Counted from the stretch's first letter, positions 1 to 14,389 are shown. The stretch is 36,595 bases of DNA from Cruorifilaria tuberocauda (GCA_013365365.1 JABVXU010000534.1:1-36595); one strand, 5' to 3'. The notes: generated by a model from the letters alone, not told the origin. Program-made: numbers and translations.

Positions 1-294
1 TAAACATGGTATCACCGTAATTTTTGGAATATAATAAAAAAGTGTAGTATTTGATAATGGAAATAGTTTAAGTAAGTTTTCAACAAGTTTTTTTTTTTGC
101 GATTTACTGGACAAAAGTTAAGTTAATTGTGAATTTTTAAAACACATCGACATCAACTCCATGCATATTCGTACTTCTATACATATTATTTTTTTTTAAC
201 AAATCAAATTTTTAATCATTTTCAAAAATCTATAATGTACAATTTATCGAAATTCTAAAGTCGAACAGTTCGTAAAGAAAAAAAAAGGCAGAAT
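1..294. other. 3' flank of the MAP kinase kinase gene
   Basis: AT-rich sequence with no open frame of note. The main content is an imperfect copy (140-254) of an intron/exon boundary of the neighbouring kinase gene, described separately. It begins about 40 nt past the kinase stop codon, so it probably forms part of the 3' UTR. No canonical AATAAA for the minus strand is visible here; an ATTAAA variant (read on the minus strand) lies within the copied segment. Confidence 0.6.
140..254. repeat. Copy 1 of a partial exon/intron duplication of the MKK gene
   Basis: About 115 bp nearly identical to 1853-1969. On the minus strand it corresponds to the last roughly 75 nt of MKK intron 3 plus the first roughly 41 nt of exon 4. 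This copy lacks four bases (TCAG on the minus strand) at the acceptor. It has a few substitutions, such as ATGCATATT for ATACATATT. It lies outside the coding region, downstream of the stop codon. Confidence 0.85.
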
Positions 295-3065
<2,771 letters not shown>

Positions 3066-3077
3066 TCTCAATTAATG

Positions 3078-3079
3078 CT
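3078..3079 (-). promoter_or_regulatory. Candidate trans-splice acceptor, MKK gene
   Basis: On the minus strand, ATTGATTCTGCAG ends 12 nt before the chosen ATG (3065). The upstream sequence is only moderately T-rich, so it could equally be the acceptor of an ordinary intron after an unseen 5' exon. Confidence 0.35.
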
Positions 3080-3410
3080 GCAGAATCAATATTTTAGATT
3101 TTAAAAGTTGACAGAAAAGAAAAACGAAACAGTAATTTATCAATAAGTTTTATTTAAAATTAAAAGTAAATTAAATATTACTTAAAAAATGAAAATTTCA
3201 TTAATTAAATTTCACCAAAAATAATGGTAAATTTAATTTTTTTTTTATTTCTTTCCCTTTTTCCTTTTTTTTTCACTCTCTTTAAAACATTAAATTCATA
3301 CGGGGCAAAAATGTACCATTGGAAACATTGTAAGTGAAAATTCACATATGCCATTGAAATGAAACTGTTCTGTAAATCGATACCCAAATCGATCACTCCC
3401 CATAATCTTC

Positions 3411-3720
3411 GTCTATACGTGTGTCTGTGCGTATCTCTGCGTCTGTTTGTGTGTATACGTGTATGTCTGTACGTATCTATGCGTCTGCGTATATATATAT
3501 GTGTGTGTACGTGTATCAATACGTCTGTCTGTGTATACGTGTATGTCTATACGTATCTATGAGTCTGTTTGTGTATGTGGTGTGGGTGTACGTATATGTC
3601 TGCGTATTTGTGTCTCTACCTGTCTGTACTTGTATGTCTGTACGTGTGTGTCTGTGCTTAATGTCTGTCTATCCGTCTGCATTGATAATATCAGTATATC
3701 GGTATGTGAGAATGTATGTG
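3411..3720. repeat. Degenerate TG/TACG alternating tract with 80-bp period
   Basis: About 310 bp built of variants of GTGTATACGTGTATGTCTGTACG, nearly free of stops in several frames. A 37-nt block starting at 3451 recurs at 3531 with two changes, giving an 80-bp period. The three overlapping Cys/Val/Tyr-rich reading frames over it are low-complexity artefacts. Confidence 0.85.
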
Positions 3721-4043
3721 TTCCGGACATTTAAACTGATCGTGATTTGTTGAAAAGATGAAAAATTGAAAGTATCAATGTTAAAATGGAGAAGATTTGA
3801 TGAAATTGATTATCACGTATAGGGAAAGAAATTATCAAATTTAGGTTTTAGTTAATCACAGCAATCGGAAATGTAATCGGGAACGGACAAAAATTATTAT
3901 CAGGAATTCCGGAAATATTCCAATGAATTGAATTTTGCATTATAAATGAATGGTGGTAAATTCATCGATAATGTCGAAATTAACGATATTTGTTTCAGTA
4001 TTAGTTTAGAAATGGCTAATTTTTACTTATTCTAAATAATTAT

Positions 4044-4081
4044 AATTAATTACTTTTATTCAAAATAGAAAATATCAATTA
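4044..4081 (+). repeat. 38-bp direct repeat, copy 1
   Basis: Identical to 4268-4305, 224 bp away. AT-rich (TACTTTTATTCAAAATAG core). Flanking sequences differ, so this is a short dispersed duplication and not a tandem array. Confidence 0.8.
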
Positions 4082-4267
4082 ATTTTATTCGAATAATACT
4101 TAAAATAATGTAAACTGTATAACAAATCTATTGTACTAAAAATGTAAAAGTTAAATTTGTAAAAAATACAACGTAAAATGACAGATGGCTTAACTGAAAT
4201 AGATATATCATTACATTATTTATATAGTAAACACTTTAGAATGCAGTAAGCCGATTTACGTGATATG

Positions 4268-4305
4268 AATTAATTACTTTTATTCAAAATAGAAAATATC
4301 AATTA
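4268..4305 (+). repeat. 38-bp direct repeat, copy 2
   Basis: Second identical copy of the element at 4044-4081. No target-site duplication or inverted termini are evident. Confidence 0.8.
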
Positions 4306-5249
4306 CTTCGTTGTGATCATTTTGATAATGGAATGTAACAAATAAAGAATTTAAAGTGAGTCAAATTTTTGTAAACAATGCAATCGCAATGTACGATAAG
4401 GCAAGACTAAATACGACCTAAAAAAAAAAAAAAACTGATAACACTGATATCCAATCGTGATAAATGTTAATCTGAGAAATAAATCAAAACGGTAATAGTA
4501 ATAAACTTAATTTGGTAAATCACGTCATTATCGATGTCCTTTATTGAAACGTTTTATTTTCAGAGAAATTTAAAGTAACGTTTGATTTATGAGCCATTTA
4601 ACGGTGTCAGATGTGAGGTTAAAAGAGTGATATGGAACATTTTTAAAATTGAAAGGATGGTTTATGAAAAATCAAAGATCACATTAAAACATCATTGTGT
4701 GCAATAATCGTTCAACCGGAAATTCCATTTCTCTCATCAAACCACTTTAAACGAATGATAATAAATCTATTTGTTTGAATATTAATTATAGTGAAGAATT
4801 TAAAGATTATAGCAGGAATAATAATTAAGTTTTAAAAATTTAATAAGCAAATAAATTATGAAATTTAATTTTAAATTTTATCAATATCGATATGAGAGAA
4901 AAACATCAGTTAAGGAAACTATGTGTATATCTGTTCATATCTTTTCATTATTAATTTTCTTTTCTTAAAAGCAATAACTTAATTTCATCATTTCCATATA
5001 CACTTTATAATCAGCGCAACATATCCCATATTAGTATTATATATATACTCACGTATTATAACTTACGTATTATATGGATATATTGTGTTGATAATATAGA
5101 TACACCTGCTGTAACAAGGAGATATGAATGAGAGGACAGAAATGAAATTTTTCCGAGAGGTAGGAGGAGTTATGCTATCACGTGATATTTCTTGCGCTTC
5201 GTTGTCGTCACTACTGCAGCCGTAAACGTCGAAAATCCCATTAAAATGA

Positions 5250-5430
5250 TGTGTGTGTGTGTGTGTGTGTGTTTATGTATGTGTACGTGTCTATATGTGT
5301 ATGTGTACGTGTTTGTGTGTGTGTATATATTTGTCCTGCGTGGTTTGCAATTGGCATGAGATTAAATTGAATGCAGGAGGAGGAAGAATATTTGCGTGTG
5401 TGTATGTATGTATGTGTGTCTGGACGGAAA
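5250..5430. repeat. (TG)n microsatellite and degenerate flank
   Basis: A pure TG run of about 22 nt (5250-5271) is followed by interrupted TGTA/TACGTG/TATG sequence, with a second burst (GTGTGTATGTATGTATGTGTG) near 5395-5420. It lies about 0.6-0.8 kb upstream of the proline dehydrogenase start codon. Confidence 0.85.
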
Positions 5431-5941
5431 AATTGCTGACGTCTGTAGAAAGATCACGTGAGCTTCTGAAAATCTATATAATAGCTATAGATAGATGTAT
5501 AACAAGCAGTTAGCTAACAGGTTTTTTTTTCGCGAATTGATGTTTATTAACGATGACGAAATGATAATACGTGATACGTGATGATATTTAATTTTCTTCA
5601 TTTAAACGTCAATAATTTCAATTGTTGTTTGTTTTTTTATCCTATCGATGAGTTAAGATTATAGGATGCATTCTTTTTCAATAATTTAATACTGGTTTCA
5701 AGTTTTTGTTTTTTCTTTCTTATTGACAAACAAATGATTATTCTTTTTCAATGATATTATTAAGTAATAATTTAATATAGATGATATTTTAAAAATTTAA
5801 AAAGTTAATTTGTAAAATTTTTTTTCCTTAAAAACAAAATTTGATATCTTCTAGTTTTTTTCATTTCTTTATGGAATATAATTAATTCGTTAATTTAAAA
5901 TTTAGTAAATTATGAAAAAATTTTAAGGTTATTTGCTCTGC

Positions 5942-5943
5942 AG
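5942..5943 (+). promoter_or_regulatory. Candidate trans-splice acceptor, proline dehydrogenase gene
   Basis: GGTTATTTGCTCTGCAG ends at 5943, and the likely start codon follows 92 nt later at 6036. It is the best pyrimidine-tract acceptor upstream of the first exon. Confidence 0.35.
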
Positions 5944-6035
5944 AACAGCAAGCTGAAATATATCAATCTTCCACTGTTGCTTGCTTTACTGATCACGCAA
6001 TTCTCTTCTATTAACACTGGAGAAGAAAGAAGAAA

Positions 6036-9000
6036 ATGTCAGCAGTGCTGTTACGTTCAAACAATTTAACTTCATTATCAAACTTTAAATCATTGATGCA
6101 TCTATCATTTCGGTATGATACTTTTTTTTTTAATGATAATATTTTCATCATAGATATATGCTATCATATCAGTTGTTAATTTTGGAATTTTTTTTTGATT
6201 TGTTTATCGAGAATTTTCCCGCATTTTCCTTCTATCTATTTAAATAATTTATAAATGAATTTAGATAATATTTGAAATGATTTCAAATAATTTTTTTTTC
6301 GGAATAAATTTCAAATTGTTAAATTATTTACAGCATGGCGTCATCAGAGCTAACATCACAAGCATCCACTGTAAATATTGATGAAATTAAGGAATGTTAC
6401 AGTAAGCTGGATTTGGACTTTAAAAGCACAAAAAGTGCTTTTAAAGTAAGTTTTCTTTCTAAAAAATCTTTTCCTCTCTCTCTCTCTCTCTCTCCAAATA
6501 TTTTATAAATGAAATGAAATAGATAAAACATGGGAAGCGTATTATAATCGCTAATGTTTAACGAGCGAGGCTTTCCTAGATAAAATTTTTTTTTCCGCCT
6601 CAATTTATATCAATATTCAAAAGCGTCGAATTTTATTGCATTGATTTATAGGGTAAAAAAACGAGCGAATTATTTCGTGGGCTTATTGTACTTCCGCTTT
6701 GTACAATACCAGCGATACGGGAAAAAGAGCAAATGCTAATGATTGGATTGAAAAAAATATTTGGTGAGAAACTGTATGCGAAACTTTTGAAATTAACATT
6801 TTTTGGACAATTTGTTGGTGGTGAAACAGTAAGTGAGGTAAGTAAGTTATGGCCATCATTGAAATCTATTTCTAGTTTAAATTTATAAAAAAAAATACAA
6901 AAATACAAGGAAAAAAAATTGAAAAGCAGAAGTGCAAAAAATTGCATGTAAAAATATCGGAGAAATGGAATGAGTTCTTTTCTCATATTTATCATCCTGA
7001 AATTCACTCTAGTATTGCTTTTTTCCTGGAGTTCTTTTAAATAATAAATAAGAGCAAAAATGGAAGAATGAGAAAATGAAGCATACTGATGATATTTTAA
7101 AATATTTATAGGAAATAAATCTTTTTAAAGCTTTTTAAAATTAAATTCAATTTTATGAAATTTTATGAAATCGTAGATTTTATTCACGATTGATAATTTA
7201 AATTCAAAATCATTTGAACGTTTTTTAGTTTTTCTTTTTTGCAAAGTGATAACTGAAAAACTTAATACTGAAGGTTCAAGAGACAATGAAAAGGTTAAAG
7301 AAATGTCGAGTGAAATCAATTCTGGATTACTGCGTTGAATCGGATATTGCTTCGGATGAAACTGGAAGGAAAGCTATAGAGGGAATCGTCGGGAATCATG
7401 AAGTCAGAATTGAGATTTCATTTTCAATAATTAAGGAATTTTATTTATATTTACCAGTTTACCCATTTACAGTTTTTTCATTTCTCATTTTTTTTGCCAA
7501 ATTCGGAAATCGTTAGTCGTTTGTTTCTTTTCTGCATTATCCTTATTTCAATCTGTATATTTCTATTAAACACTAAATCTCTTTGATTGAGATCTGAGCT
7601 GTCCTAAAAATATTACGCAGTTGGAGTGCATTTTGACTTTCATTGATTCAAAATTTTAATTTAAATTTTAACTCTTTAGCCGGCAGGAAATGTTATTGAC
7701 AAACCAACAATGGAAAAAACAGGACAACGTTATACGGTTCACGAGGAATTTGGTGATCGTGATAAAGATGTTATTAGCAATAGGTTGATTTTAAGTTTTC
7801 TTTAAAACTTAAATAAGATATGCTTTTATCATTTAACTTTTGCATCAATCACTGGGATTATCTTAATTATAAAATTAATTTCTTCCTAAATTATGCAGTA
7901 AAATTTTATCACCATTCCCCGCTTTTAAAATCCCATGAACAACTTAAAGTGAATAACTCATATTCTATAAGATTGTTAATTTGGGAATTCAATCATAAAA
8001 CATCTGATTTTGCAGTCTTCAGAAAAAATACCCCGTATAGTGATAATACTGTTTGTTTCAAGATTATCATAATCAGTTTTATTTATTATGTTGATATAAT
8101 TACCTCTTCTTAATATCTAACCAGAACATTTCAGGGCCTACTTTAATGATAGTGAAATTCAGTGTGATAAAAACTGTGATATTTTTTGCGCCAGTGTAGA
8201 TGCAATAACTTCAGCAGTTGGTACCTGTGGAATTAATTGCATCAAATTAACAGCTCTCGGAAGGTTTCTTATCTGTTTAATTGGACTTTTAAGAGTTATG
8301 TTGGTAGTCAAATTTAATAAGAATTTGACAATGAATTAAATTTCGCTACCTATATGTATTTTAGAATAAATTTTTTGTTCTATTTTGAACTAGATCTTAT
8401 ATTTTTCAGGCCACAGTTGCTCGTGAAATTGTCGGAATTAATAGTACAGTCGAATAATTTTTACGAGACACTGGTTGGCTCATCCTGGAAGGATCTTCTG
8501 CTTAACAAAATCAAAAAAGAAGAATTTTTGAAGAGAATTAAGGTTTTTTTTATACATTCAGTATTTGCAACAAATTTTTCTATTCCATGCCTTTTGGAAT
8601 TTTTTTGTTTGAAAGTTTTTTTTTTGATTTTTACATTATCGGAAAGTAAGCTTGAAAGCATTTAGGATCACGATGTTGAGATAGATGAAAGCATGATGCA
8701 GAAATGGTTAAAAGCAGTGGATTTTAATGCGAGTGACTTCGTTAACTTTTACGACTGGCGTAAACTCATCGATGAACACAAACGACCAAATCAAATATTT
8801 CAGGTGGCTAAATGATTAATGTTTTAGTTCCAATAGTCAAATTTCATTGAAGAAAACCTTTCGATTTTCAAATTTTGCACAAAATGTGAACTGTTGCAAA
8901 AATTAGCTTTGGAAGTATAAAAGCTCATTTCCAGTTGCTATGAGACATGAATCTATCGCTTCATCAAATAACTGGGCAGTCCTGTATGTTTTTGCTTATT

Positions 9001-10721
9001 ATAAGTAATCCAGAGATGAGCCAGACGTGAATCGGTCATCTGCAAAATATTGCTGCTGTTTTCAAGAGAAATATTCTGGAAACAACGCTGCATATGCCGA
9101 TAATTTGCCTTGTATAAGAATTTCATAGTTTTTCGAAATTTGTTCGGACAAAAAACAAGCGATTATTTTTAGAAAGCATTAATTATACTTTCTCATTTTC
9201 AGGTATACAATATTAAAACGAAGAAAATGGAACCGTTATTGAATTGTCTAACGGAAATCGAATTTCAAGAAGTAAACCTATAATTTGCTCATATTTAACC
9301 ATAATATTAAATCTTAAAAAGTTTTAGCTAAAATTTTAAATTCTTTTTAAGACTGTTAATATGATGAATCGTATTATGCGAACAATTGAGTACGGGAAAA
9401 AGCATAATTTGCGTACTATGATTGATGCTGAACAAACTTATTTTCAACCGGCTATCTCAAGATTGGCAATAGCAATGATGAGAAAGTTAGATATTGTTGC
9501 AATTATCAGTTAATTAATTAACGTTTTTTTTCTAACCTATAGCGAATTTAATCTTAAAGGAAATTAAATTTGAAATGAATTGTTTTGATGTTTTTAGATC
9601 TTAGATCTTGTCTTTTGTCTCACAAAAGGAAAGCGAAAGGAATTTCTGAACTTGATAGACATCAGTTGATTACATATTCAACTTATTCGATTTCAGGTAC
9701 AACAAAGAAAGTGCTTTAGTTTTTAGCACTTACCAGGCATATTTGAAGAGTTGTTTGAAAGACATTGAATTAGATTTACATTTGGCTAAGCGGGAAGGCT
9801 TCTATTTCGGATGTAAAGTTGTTCGTGGTGCTTATGCAGAACAAGAAAGGAAACGTGCTGCTGATCTAAATTATGATGATCCAATCAATCCGAATATTGA
9901 AGTAAAGAAATCAACTTTAAAAATTTTTGCTGCTCAATATCAAAATATCGGAAATTTGATTATGAATTACGAAAATCCGTTACTATAACTGATATGCGTT
10001 GCTGATAACAATTGCGACAATTTTCATTTTGTTTTAGGCAACAGCAGAGATGTACAAACAGGTTGTGCAAAGAATAATAAATGAATGTCAGGAAAGAAGT
10101 CCTGGTAGCATATTGGTAATGGCTGCAACACATAATGAGCAAAGCATTAAAAATGTTCTTGAAATGATGCGTGAAGCTAAACTGTCACCTTCCAGTGAAA
10201 TCATCTCTTTTGCCCAACTTTATGGAATGTGTGATCAGGTGGATTAGTTATAGTAATTATACTTCTTCCATATTATATTAGTTATATTCTTCGCAGTCTT
10301 CATATTACATTGTTATAAATTAAAGGAATTATTATGATGATTCTGTTTGTTTACAATGAATCCCTTACCTTTTCTGTCCTGAAAACGAATATCTAAAAAC
10401 ATGAAATATTAATTATTTCCTAGTATTGGATATTTCAGGTGTCATATTCACTCGGGAATGCTGGATATTCAGTGTACAAATATGTACCTTACGGACCAAT
10501 AGATAAAGTATTACCTTATCTTTCTCGTAGAGCACAAGAAAATGCTTCTGTCCTGGGTAAAGTTAAAAGGGTCAGTTCATTGTTATCTTGAATTCCAAAT
10601 TTAGAAAGCTTGTAATTTTTCCTCAAACAAAACCTAAGAAAGGATATTCTTTCAGGAGGTCCATTTAATGTTCCGAGAACTGATACGGAGGACTTTTACT
10701 CTCAATGGAAGATTCAGTTAA
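6036..10721 (+). CDS. PRODH: Proline dehydrogenase, mitochondrial
   Basis: FAD enzyme that oxidises L-proline to pyrroline-5-carboxylate at the inner mitochondrial membrane. Exons: 6036-6112, 6334-6445, 6652-6837, 7283-7402, 7680-7783, 8135-8263, 8410-8542, 8666-8803, 9203-9271, 9352-9485, 9697-9901, 10038-10238, 10439-10570, 10656-10721. All phases agree, giving 601 aa, close to the human enzyme (600). The N-terminus ([10 protein letters not shown]..., Arg/Ser/Leu-rich, acid-poor) fits a mitochondrial presequence. Family motifs: [12 protein letters not shown] (exon 3), KLTALGRPQ (exon 6/7 junction), [14 protein letters not shown] from residue 381, [11 protein letters not shown] (exon 11), THNEQS (exon 12), and YLSRRAQEN (563-571) with the substrate-binding Arg pair and Glu. 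The ATG at 6036 opens the presequence; a second in-frame ATG is in exon 2. Introns 4, 6 and 8 are each about 280-400 nt. An AATAAA lies 44 nt past the stop. Confidence 0.96.
6417..6447 (+). other. Perfect 13-bp hairpin covering a 5' splice site
   Basis: The left arm 6417-6429 (ACTTTAAAAGCAC) and right arm 6435-6447 (GTGCTTTTAAAGT) are exact reverse complements around a 5-A loop. The right arm includes the last exon bases AAA and the GT of the intron 2 donor (6446-6447) of the proline dehydrogenase gene. Confidence 0.85.
6474..6494. repeat. (CT)n microsatellite in intron 2
   Basis: About ten CT repeats, 28 nt inside proline dehydrogenase intron 2, directly downstream of the splice-site hairpin. 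Confidence 0.9.
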
Positions 10722-11289
10722 TCAGAAATTATTGGGTTTAGTATTTTGTCATTATAATTGAAATAATAAAAGCCTATGTGCAACGACGATTAAGATCTGT
10801 ATCCTTCAATGTTGCTGTTTCAAGTTTTATACATATTTCACTGTGTTATCTAATTGTGTATCTTTATATTTATTTATTATTAAATAAATTTTAGAATCTA
10901 GGTGCCTGAAGTAGTCACAGAAAAAAACCTAAGTATATTATCTTCTGCCGTTGACCCACCAAATCTAGTTATTTATGAATTATGAATAAAAAGCTTCTTG
11001 CCTAATGCTTCGCGTTTACTCTGAGTTATAATTCCCTTCAGACCATATTTTTCCGATTTTGGAATAATTTTGTTAAACAAATCGATTGGAACAAAAATTT
11101 TCAGGATTCAAATGAATCTTTGAATGAAAGTGTTTTCTTTTTCTCTTTATACAGAAACAGACATATTGAACCACAAGCGGATAGATATTGTTTGAAATTT
11201 CGAAACATAAATAAAGTTAACGAATATAATCAAGCAAATTGGATAATACGGTAATGAAGAGAAGGCACTTTGTATTTTGTTGGATTCAT
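10722..11289. other. Convergent intergenic region
   Basis: 568 bp between the stop codons of proline dehydrogenase (plus) and glycine C-acetyltransferase (minus). It holds the two 3' UTRs. No coding signal seen. Confidence 0.7.
10765..10770 (+). terminator. Probable poly(A) signal of proline dehydrogenase
   Basis: AATAAA, 44 nt after the stop codon, in the usual position for the short 3' UTRs of nematodes. A second AATAAA occurs at 10883-10888. Confidence 0.55.
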
Positions 11290-14200
11290 TCAGATTACGC
11301 CAAGTTTCTTCCCAATCGTCTTGAATGCGTTAATGCACTGGTCAATTTGTTGTTTTGTATGAGCCGCAGAAATCTATATTTTCTTTTTTAAGTGAAACAA
11401 AAAACAATCTAAAAAACAGGATCTAAATTCTTCGAATTTTTCAAGTCCTTTTTTGCAACCAGGCACGTAAAGTTTTAAATTACTTCATAACTCTATAAGA
11501 AAGCAGTGTGTCACGCTTAAGGAGTAACTGACCGAAGAGAAAATGAAAACAAAAAAATGACGGCTTCGTGATTTTTTTTCCCTTTTATCTGATATTTTAG
11601 CAAATTTTGAAAAAATACCTGCACACGAATTCTTGCTTTACCTTTAGGTACTACAGGATAGCTAAACCCAATCACATATATGCCTTCCTTAAGCATTTCA
11701 TCCGCAAATGTTGAGGCCAATCTGTTAGTAAATTATTGATTTAAAAATAAAAATTTTTTTGCCTTTTCTCTTCCAACGCACCAATAAGAACAAGGAGTAA
11801 TAGAATTCATATAACAAGAGGAGAGTAATAAAAAAAGTATGAAAATACCTCGCATCACCCAAAAATACTGGACAGATCGGATGATCTGAATTACCCATCA
11901 CATTGAAGCCAGCATCAGTAAGCGATTTACGGAAATGAGATATATTAGATTTCAAGGAACTTGTAAATTCTGTCGAATTGCTCAACAAATCAAGAACCTA
12001 AAATGACGGAAAAAGTTCCACTTTGACCGCTCTATTCGATATTTGGGAACAGTTACCAAAATTCTCTTTAACTTTTTGCATGGAGATGATAACACTTAAA
12101 CATAAATATTTGTTATTTTTATGGTAAGTGAATAGACCATAATAAATGAAATAAGCTATCTATCTGCAGCGGAAAAATTTTCAAAAATCAAATATTTAAA
12201 TTCCATATTTCTCAGATGAAATAGCCGTACGACTCAGCTACATTAAATTGATCTTTCGCATAATCTTGACAAAAAAAGTTTTTGAGATTAAATACGTCTA
12301 CGCTGCCGAGAAAATTATTTTTTAAAAATATAAAATGCTCTTATCATAATTTGAATACCTTGATGGAAGAGCCGACAACAGATGGTGCCAGTGAATTCGA
12401 GAATAAATAAGGTCGAGATCGCTGCCTTAAAAGGTTTATGAATGGCTTAGGTCCAGTAGTATAGCCGCCCATAGTACCGCCTAAGGCTTTTCCAAGCGTA
12501 GAATTGATTATATCAATACGGCCTTGAATGCCAAGATGCTCTTCCGTACCACGACCGGTTCGTCCAAAAAAGCCTGAACAAAAACTCTCATTTCTTGACT
12601 TCATTTAAAAAGTTTCACTTTTTCGACCAATATTTTCCTTTACATTGTTTGAAACTTCACCAATAACAGGTAAGAAACAAATAAGCAGCATATTTCCACA
12701 AATTTATGCTTTAGATCTGTTTCCAATTCAGTCTTTTTTAAAACTATATAAGTATAAACTACTTTAGAGAAATTATATATTTCTACCGGTAGCATGGCAA
12801 TCATCGACGAAAACTAGTGCATTATATCGATCTGCAAGATCACATATTTCCTTCAATGGCGCTACATCACCATCCATACTGAAAACGCCATCAGTGGCAA
12901 TTACTCGTCGTCTGTTATCTTCAAAATCCTTGCTAAGATTTTGAGAGAAATATGCATTGAAAAAACAAAATAAAATCTGAATTCTGGAACGAGATTTATA
13001 AAGAAAATGAATGCTCACTTCCTATAAATAGAAAAACAACAGTGATCATATTTGTTATCATTGGAAAATTAGTGATTTACTTTGAGTTTCTTTTAGAATT
13101 TTTTCCAGATCATTCAAATCGACGTGTTTGTAACGAAAGCGTTTCGCTTTACATAATCGAATACCATCAATAATGGAAGCGTGATTGAGTTCATCGGAAA
13201 TGACTGCATCCTGATCGTCTATAAATTATCACTGATTATAAAGAGTTAGAATCAAAAGGAATAAAATAATGAATTATTATTTTATAGTCTAAGACATCCA
13301 ATTAAGATAAAATGAGATAATTCACATTCAATCAAAGATATCTAACTAAAAATGAACATGGTAATTCATATATTAGCGAAAAATATCTAATTAAAGACCG
13401 AAAGTAATTATAGTTCTGAAAGTATACGGAAGTTATGAACAATTTCTTTGACATAAAATATTGTAAATTGCACTATACTTCATGATATTCTCCATTCCAA
13501 ATATTAGTGCTAAATGATTTCTGAACGAAAAATATACAAACAATAGCGACTATGAAGCACTCAACTTCCAAAACTACTTAATTCGCTTGAAATACTTCAA
13601 ACTTATTAAATTTACTATTTTTTTTCAGTGCTTACTTGTAAGCACTTCAAATAGTCCACCATTAGCATCGAAACAAGCAGCATACAAGATGGCATCCTCA
13701 CGGCTGTGAAATTTAGCAAGTTTCTGTTCCAAAGTTTGATGGATATCCTGTGTTCCACAAATGAATCTCACAGAACTCATACCAGCACCATGAGTACTTA
13801 TTGCTTTCTGTCCAGCTTCAATCACTTCTGGGTGACTACTTAATCCTTAAAAAATTAGATTTCAAAAAAACAGAAAAAGAAATGCTCCAAATTTTGGGAG
13901 AAACACATCGCATAAAAAGATGGCCTACTTAACAGTAACGCATTTAACAAGCAAACACTTTCACATATTAATTCGACACTATAAATATTCAGTCATTTTC
14001 CAATAAAAAAGGGAGAAAATTTACCAAGATAATTGTTAGCACAAAAATTTAACATCGGCATATCATAATTCTTTATTTTAATTTCCATTCCTTGTCGACC
14101 AATGATAACCCGCTCGTTCTTATAAGTACCAGCATTCTATAAATTATCATCATTGCTTGGTGATATCATTTAACATATCAGTTATTGAAAAATGACTGAA

Positions 14201-14374
14201 TTTAAAATGATACTAGTTATGAAGATTTGCAAAAAAAAATAGACTCACTTGAATAGTGTTAAGTTCCTCATTCAATAAAGCGATGAATTGTTGTCGAGTT
14301 GAAGAATAACTACGAATTAATGAAAAATTAAACAATCCAATACGATTAAACAACATTTGGAGCACTAATTTCAT
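11290..14374 (-). CDS. GCAT: Glycine C-acetyltransferase (2-amino-3-ketobutyrate CoA ligase), mitochondrial
   Basis: PLP enzyme of threonine/glycine catabolism: 2-amino-3-ketobutyrate + CoA gives glycine + acetyl-CoA in the mitochondrial matrix. Exons (minus): 14374-14249, 14136-14025, 13845-13636, 13218-13081, 12918-12787, 12573-12359, 11997-11849, 11721-11619, 11373-11290. Phases agree and give 422 aa (human about 419). Motifs: RVIIGRQG and [16 protein letters not shown] (alpha-oxoamine synthase N-region), [52 protein letters not shown] with the probable PLP lysine K268, [19 protein letters not shown], and [18 protein letters not shown] use the ATG at 14374 because TTTCAG just upstream (AG at 14391-14390) looks like a trans-splice acceptor that would remove the ATG at 14398. 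The N-terminus [15 protein letters not shown]... RSYSST fits a mitochondrial presequence. The acceptor of exon 5 (TTTTGAAG) was chosen as the only in-phase one; it also matches the family length. Confidence 0.96.
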
Positions 14375-14389
14375 AAAAGAATTAAACTC

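Larger units (their letters stand above)
3066..6035. other. Divergent intergenic region, MKK / proline dehydrogenase
   Basis: About 3 kb between two divergently transcribed genes, expected to hold both promoters. I see no coding exon on either strand. It contains two TG/TA-rich alternating tracts (3411-3720 and 5250-5430), a 38-bp direct repeat (4044-4081 and 4268-4305) and many homopolymer A/T runs. No TATA element can be assigned with confidence in this composition. Confidence 0.6.

Noticed and set aside
3359..3753. Three overlapping plus-strand frames rich in Cys, Val and Tyr
   Set aside because: They lie on the TG/TACG low-complexity tract. The composition alone keeps all frames open, and there is no family resemblance or splice structure.
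5253..5513. 86-codon plus-strand frame starting in the TG microsatellite
   Set aside because: It begins with a Cys/Val run from the repeat and continues into anonymous AT-rich sequence, with no support as a gene.
6633..7007. 124-codon minus-strand frame
   Set aside because: It is antisense to proline dehydrogenase exon 3 and intron 3; the sense strand encodes conserved enzyme sequence.
7820..8113. 97-codon plus-strand frame
   Set aside because: It falls entirely within intron 5 of the proline dehydrogenase gene. It has AT-driven composition and no similarity to a known family.
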